Shown: positions 6,110 to 9,426 of the stretch, one piece after another | Numbering within the stretch: position 1 is the stretch's first letter | Layout of the letters: every line of letters starts with the position of its first letter | Origin: Victivallaceae bacterium | GTDB lineage: Bacteria > Verrucomicrobiota > Lentisphaeria > Victivallales > Victivallaceae | Assembly (NCBI GenBank): GCA_028698975.1 | Contig: JAQVVK010000078.1 | Span: 1 to 9,426, forward strand | Reading direction: 5' to 3' | DNA length: 9,426 nt | Notes under the pieces: generated by a model | Told to the model about the DNA's origin: nothing | The model's database searches: none | What the model saw: only the letters and a program-made list of their open reading frames with translations | Program-made: the position numbers and the translations under genes

Positions 6110-8241
6110 GCAATATGATTGATTTCCTGTTGCCGCCGGGCCGCGGCAGTGCGCCGTCATACAGTCTGGCTTGGAGCGGAGCTCCAAATACCATCATGTA
6201 TTTGTGCGGTGTCGCCCCGCGTTCGCCGCTTTTTGCCGGATTGAAGCGTACGGCTTTGCTGGCGGGATTTCGCCTGCGCGCCGCCGCCGCTTCCGATGAC
6301 CGGCTGGGCTTTTATACCGGCGAACCGGAGCCTTTGCCGCCGGTGCCGGTGCGCGGCTCCACACTGGTTGTCACTCCGCTCGGCGTCAAGGCGAGTGCCG
6401 CCGATGGTGAAGCGTTGCTCTATGCGCTGGTCAGGCTCAATGAAGCGGTGCGGCTGTCGTGCGGCGGTACGTTTTGCGATGCGCCGGAGGGCGCGGCCAG
6501 CCGCGGCATAATGCTTGACCTTGCCCGCGTACCGGAAACTCCGTCCTATGTGATAACGCAGATATTGCCCGCGCTTGCCGCCAACCGGCAAAACCGCCTA
6601 TATCTTTATTTTGAGAACAAACTGATCCTGCCCGGTGTGCCGGCAGGAGAGCCGCACCCCTGCGCATGGACGGCCGCCGATGCGCGGCGGGTCGTGCGCG
6701 CCGCCCGCGAATACGCGGTGGAGGTGGTGCCGGTCATCGCATCGGCCGGGCACCGGGAGGCCTTGTTGAGCCAGCCGCGATTTGCCGCGCTTGCCGCTCC
6801 CGGCACGATGGATCACCTGAATCCGCGTTCGCGGCGCGCCGTCAAATATTTCGAGCGTGAATTGGCCGCATATTGCCGGATATTTCCCTCGCCGGTCATT
6901 CATTTAGCCGGGGATGAAACGCCATATCTTGGCGATGACAACGCACAGTGTTATGCCGATTTCTTCAACCACGCGGTTTCGGTTGCCGCGGCACATGGCC
7001 GCCGGGTGATGCTGTGGGGCGATATGTTGGAGCATCACCCCGAGTTGCTGGAAAAACTTGATCGTCGGATCGAACCCGTGTTATGGAAATACGGCGCGAT
7101 GGACGACGAAATCAAAAAAACGGTCGTGCGCTGGCAGAATGCCGGATTTACGGTCGCCGGAGCCGGCGCGTTGCTTGCCGACGAACCGTTTTTCCCGTCG
7201 CCGGAGCGGATTCGGGACAATCTTGCCCGGCTTCCGGCTGCGGCGCAATGGCAGGATCTGATGGCCTGCGCCTGGGAGCCGCGCACTCAATTTCTGGATG
7301 GTGCAAAAATTGCGCTGGCGGTATGGGGCAGGGCGAGTTATGCGCCTCGACCGCCGTGGCGTGGAGATCCGTTGACGATTGCCTCGCACGCGCTTTACGG
7401 CGATGCCGGCGCAGAGGAGTTTTATCCCCGGATTTGCGGGTCGGGTTTCTTCGATCTGATGGTCTCGTCGCAAATGCGTTACTATCATGCCTTTGAATTC
7501 AGCTCGATCAATCCGGTGCGCCGTCGCGACCCGGCGATCATTGCGGCGTTGGGTTCGCTGGCCGATCAGATTGCCGGCGGGTTGTCTGCCGTGAAACCGT
7601 CATCAAGGTTCAGCCGCCGTTTCCCCGCCGATGCCGCATTGTTCAGGGCGCAGGGCGAAATGGCGTTGCTGCTGGCTAAAATTCCTTTGTGGGGTGAGCG
7701 GATACTTGATGGCGGCGAACCTTTATCACGCCGCGAATCCGCGTTTTTCGGCCGGGTGTTGCGCACCTACCGGTCGCTGTGGTGTCTTCGCCGCCGTCCG
7801 GATGACCCCAATTTCAATACTTGGTTTGCCGAGCCGCTGGCTTTTATGCGCCAGTGTTTGAAGCAGGGGGCGAGGCCGGAGGAGATGTTGGTTTTGCATG
7901 GCAGCAAGGGGGAGGCTCCCGGCTGGAATTTACTCCGACTGCGGCTGACGACTCAAAAGCGGATACTGTTTTTCAAAACATTGCCGCTGTGGATGACCGG
8001 CGGGCTGGATTTGCCGATCGTGCCTGTCCGGCGGCTGCCGCGCCGTTTCTCGGTTAGAATCGAATATGCCACTTGGCGTGATCCCGCCCGGCAGTGGCGC
8101 GATCTTTTGGATTGGCATATTGCCGAGCTAAATGCCGATGGCACACCGTGCGGCAACCCGTTTCCGGCGGAGGAACGTTATTTGATTGTTTACGACGCGG
8201 CGACCCGCACGTTTGAATTTTCGCGTCGGTTACATAAATAA
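6106..8241 (+). CDS. GH20-like glycoside hydrolase, apparently cytoplasmic
   Basis: The 711-residue protein starts at ATG 6106, overlapping the upstream stop by 4 bp (ATGA); the open frame extends further upstream but only inside the preceding gene. Residues 1-125 resemble the alpha/beta domain that precedes GH20 barrels. The barrel opens with SRGIMLDLAR (132-141) and contains HLAGDE (266-271), a variant of the GH20 H-x-G-G-D-E signature in which the first Gly is Ala. Asp270-Glu271 would be the catalytic pair of beta-N-acetylhexosaminidases: Asp positions the substrate's acetamido group and Glu is the acid/base. VMLWGDM (Trp304) and ACAWEPRTQ (Trp390) fit later barrel strands. The last 250-300 residues are helical, then beta-rich, and not recognised. 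No signal peptide is visible, unlike many GH20 enzymes, so it probably acts on imported oligosaccharides. Specificity for N-acetylhexosamine is not certain. Confidence 0.82.
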   Translation: MSNMIDFLLPPGRGSAPSYSLAWSGAPNTIMYLCGVAPRSPLFAGLKRTALLAGFRLRAAAASDDRLGFYTGEPEPLPPVPVRGSTLVVTPLGVKASAADGEALLYALVRLNEAVRLSCGGTFCDAPEGAASRGIMLDLARVPETPSYVITQILPALAANRQNRLYLYFENKLILPGVPAGEPHPCAWTAADARRVVRAAREYAVEVVPVIASAGHREALLSQPRFAALAAPGTMDHLNPRSRRAVKYFERELAAYCRIFPSPVIHLAGDETPYLGDDNAQCYADFFNHAVSVAAAHGRRVMLWGDMLEHHPELLEKLDRRIEPVLWKYGAMDDEIKKTVVRWQNAGFTVAGAGALLADEPFFPSPERIRDNLARLPAAAQWQDLMACAWEPRTQFLDGAKIALAVWGRASYAPRPPWRGDPLTIASHALYGDAGAEEFYPRICGSGFFDLMVSSQMRYYHAFEFSSINPVRRRDPAIIAALGSLADQIAGGLSAVKPSSRFSRRFPADAALFRAQGEMALLLAKIPLWGERILDGGEPLSRRESAFFGRVLRTYRSLWCLRRRPDDPNFNTWFAEPLAFMRQCLKQGARPEEMLVLHGSKGEAPGWNLLRLRLTTQKRILFFKTLPLWMTGGLDLPIVPVRRLPRRFSVRIEYATWRDPARQWRDLLDWHIAELNADGTPCGNPFPAEERYLIVYDAATRTFEFSRRLHK

Positions 8242-8262
8242 TCGGTTATGCAAAAGATCTGC

Positions 8263-8280
8263 CATACCGCATGCGGTATG
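8263..8280. repeat. 18-bp perfect palindrome between GH20-like and ThuA-like genes
   Basis: CATACCGCATGCGGTATG is a perfect inverted repeat centred at 8271/8272, 21 bases after the GH20-like stop and about 58 bases before the ThuA-like gene. It has no following T-run, so it is a poor intrinsic terminator. As DNA it looks like a dimeric regulator site; its outer parts ATAC and GTAT equal the half-sites near the central promoters but are spaced 8 bp instead of 2. As RNA it could form a small hairpin separating the operon from the last gene. Confidence 0.6.
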
Positions 8281-8322
8281 CCATGGTTTGGCTGCCGAAT
8301 CGGTAAATGCAACAATATACAC

Positions 8323-8328
8323 AAAGGA
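8323..8328 (+). promoter_or_regulatory. Ribosome binding site deciding the ThuA-like start
   Basis: AAAGGA lies 3 bases before an ATG at 8332 and 9 bases before a second in-frame ATG at 8338. The 9-base spacing is the more usual, so 8338 is preferred. Confidence 0.5.
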
Positions 8329-8337
8329 TAAATGGTT

Positions 8338-9009
8338 ATGATTTATTTTTTTGCGGACGGCCATTACGATGCTCACCCCGGTCGTGAGATATTTCGCCAT
8401 TTATCCGAAGCATGGCGGAAAAAGATCGATTTCTCGGAAAACGACTGGGCGAAACTGGAAGCCGGGCTGTGGGAAAAGGACGCCGAATTGCTGATTCTCA
8501 ACTTGATTGCCGGAACTTGCGGTCAGCCGCAGCCGGGCGAGGGTGCGGAAAAGGCGATGAAGAAATATGTGCAAAGCGGCCGCCCGCTGTTATTGCTTCA
8601 TGGCGCGAGCGCGGCGTTTTGGCCTTGGGCGTGGTGGCGGGTTCTGCCCGGATTGCGCTGGGTGCGGCCGGTCGATGAGCCTGACGGGGTAGAGGCGTCG
8701 CGTCATCCGCATGCGCCGTGCCGGATAGAGCCGGTTTTACGAAGCCGCCATCCGCTGGCGGGTAAGTTGCGGCCGATAGAGTTGCCGGAGGACGAAATAT
8801 ATATTGATTTGGAAGAAACTGCACCGTATTGGACGCTTATGAAGACGCATTTGGCGGAGGGAACATACCCGCAAATGATTGAAACAAAGTCGCCGAGGGG
8901 AGGGCGGATCATCAGTTTTCTGCCCGGTCACCGGCCGGAGTGTACCGGCAACCCGGATTTAGTGTATGATGTTGAGCTGGCGATAGAGGATTTGCTGGCG
9001 CACCCATAG
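8338..9009 (+). CDS. ThuA-like protein (trehalose-utilisation / glutamine-amidotransferase-like fold)
   Basis: The product has 223 residues from ATG 8338 (225 from ATG 8332). It matches the ThuA pattern: MIYFFADGHYDAHPG at the start, LLILNLIAGTCG, KYVQSGRPLLLLHGASAAFWPWAWWRVLPG in the position of the usual G-G-G-x-V-x-x-H-x-A block, SRHPLAGKLRPIELPEDEIYIDLE matching the H-P-(I/L)..G...(D)E-x-Y motif, and GGRIISFLPGHRPEC near the end. ThuA proteins share a class I glutamine-amidotransferase-like fold and often accompany Gfo/Idh/MocA dehydrogenases; in rhizobia ThuA and ThuB act on trehalose and related disaccharides through 3-keto intermediates. Two such dehydrogenases lie upstream, so a role in keto-glycoside processing is plausible, but the exact reaction is not settled for the family. 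No signal peptide is seen. It may be transcribed with the operon or separately, given the 96-bp gap and palindrome. Confidence 0.8.
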   Translation: MIYFFADGHYDAHPGREIFRHLSEAWRKKIDFSENDWAKLEAGLWEKDAELLILNLIAGTCGQPQPGEGAEKAMKKYVQSGRPLLLLHGASAAFWPWAWWRVLPGLRWVRPVDEPDGVEASRHPHAPCRIEPVLRSRHPLAGKLRPIELPEDEIYIDLEETAPYWTLMKTHLAEGTYPQMIETKSPRGGRIISFLPGHRPECTGNPDLVYDVELAIEDLLAHP

Positions 9010-9079
9010 CTTGTTTGAGGTAAATCAGGGGGAGGATGGTGCTTTTGCATAATTGTTGAGCATACGCCCGCCTGGATTA

Positions 9080-9151
9080 CCCCCAAAAGTTGCCACCCTC
9101 GGCGTTTGAGCCTCGGGTCCCGCTTACGCGGGCTTCGGGTACTTTTGGGGG
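9080..9151. repeat. Nested inverted repeats inside the tandem unit (copy 1)
   Basis: CCCCCAAAAGT (9080-9090) and ACTTTTGGGGG (9141-9151) are perfect 11-bp inverted arms enclosing 50 bases. Inside is a second stem, CCCGC (9119-9123) and GCGGG (9128-9132), with loop TTAC. The following linker holds GCGG-CTA-CCGC and TACTCG-TCACTT-CGAGTA, two further small hairpins. The set recurs in copy 2. A folded RNA, cruciform DNA or bidirectional terminator is possible; none is established. Confidence 0.7.
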
Positions 9152-9426
9152 AACCCCCGCTCTCCGTTCCTCCGTGCGGCTACCGCCGTACTCGTCACTT
9201 CGAGTAATGATGTTTTGTGTTTGAAAGCCCCAAAGTTGCCACCCTCGGCGTTTGAGCCTCGGGTCCCGCTTACGCGGGCTTCGGGTACTTTTGGGGGAGC
9301 CCCCGCTCTCCGTTCCTCCGTGCGGCTACCGCCGTACTCGTCACTTCGAGTAATGATGTTTTGTGTTTGAAAGCCCCAAAGTTGCCACCCTCGGCGTTTG
9401 AGCCTCGGGTCCCGCTTACGCGGGCT
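9080..9426. repeat. 146-bp tandem repeat array, cut by the window end
   Basis: The sequence beginning at AAGTTGCCACCCTCGGCG (9087) recurs at 9233 and 9379, a period of exactly 146 bp, giving about 2.4 copies. The two full copies differ at 9153 (A) versus 9299 (G), and the A-run before GTTGCC has four bases in copy 1 but three in copies 2 and 3. Sequence left of 9080 is not part of the unit. A period that is not a multiple of three and in-frame stops argue against coding. No gene is seen between 9010 and the window end; 9010-9079 shows nothing recognisable. Array length is unknown because it runs off the right edge. Confidence 0.92.

Noticed and set aside
9036..9059. Tiny frame after a strong GGGGGAGG sequence
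   Set aside because: It encodes only seven residues, and the purine run lies right against the ATG; no support for a real peptide.
9080..9426. CRISPR array or integron attC array
   Set aside because: Repeats are contiguous with no unique spacers, the 146-bp period is too long for CRISPR, and no GTTRRRY core site was seen within the unit.

Overview
The window looks like a polysaccharide- or glycoside-utilisation locus from a bacterium of the PVC group, most likely Lentisphaerota (Victivallis-like). The main clue is a type II pseudopilin with the helix [23 protein letters not shown] and a C-terminal H-X9-DG motif, a type abundant in Lentisphaerota and Planctomycetota. The regulator, secreted glycosidase and sugar oxidoreductases around it also fit. 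The taxonomic call is inference. Coding sequence is GC-rich and the central intergenic region is very AT-rich.

Layout. Leftward (minus strand), read from the centre: a GntR/LacI-type hybrid regulator (2671-3804), a pseudopilin (1846-2580) and a secreted GH50/agarase-like glycoside hydrolase (1-1758) whose 3' end lies beyond the left edge. Rightward (plus strand): two Gfo/Idh/MocA oxidoreductases (4018-5067 and 5069-6109), a GH20-like glycosidase without a signal peptide (6106-8241) and a ThuA-like protein (8338-9009). The first three rightward genes are packed with a 1-bp gap and then a 4-bp ATGA overlap, so they are almost certainly one operon. ThuA follows after about 90 bp that contain an 18-bp perfect palindrome.

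Control. The 213-bp divergent region (3805-4017) carries two face-away promoters, each with exact TTGACA-17-TATAAT sequences. Inverted repeats with the core ATAC-NN-GTAT overlap the regulator's -10 and sit just downstream of the operon's -10. The simplest reading is that the GntR-type protein represses itself and the operon and is released by a sugar ligand.

How the genes may work together (inference): the secreted hydrolase cuts an external glycan and fragments are imported by a transporter not present here. The two oxidoreductases, which have non-canonical active-site motifs, the cytosolic GH20-like enzyme and the ThuA-like protein then process the glycosides. Gfo/Idh/MocA with ThuA is a recurring pairing in 3-keto-sugar metabolism. 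The substrate cannot be read from the sequence.

The right end (9080-9426) is non-coding and consists of a 146-bp tandem repeat, about 2.4 copies before the window ends. Each unit holds nested inverted repeats.
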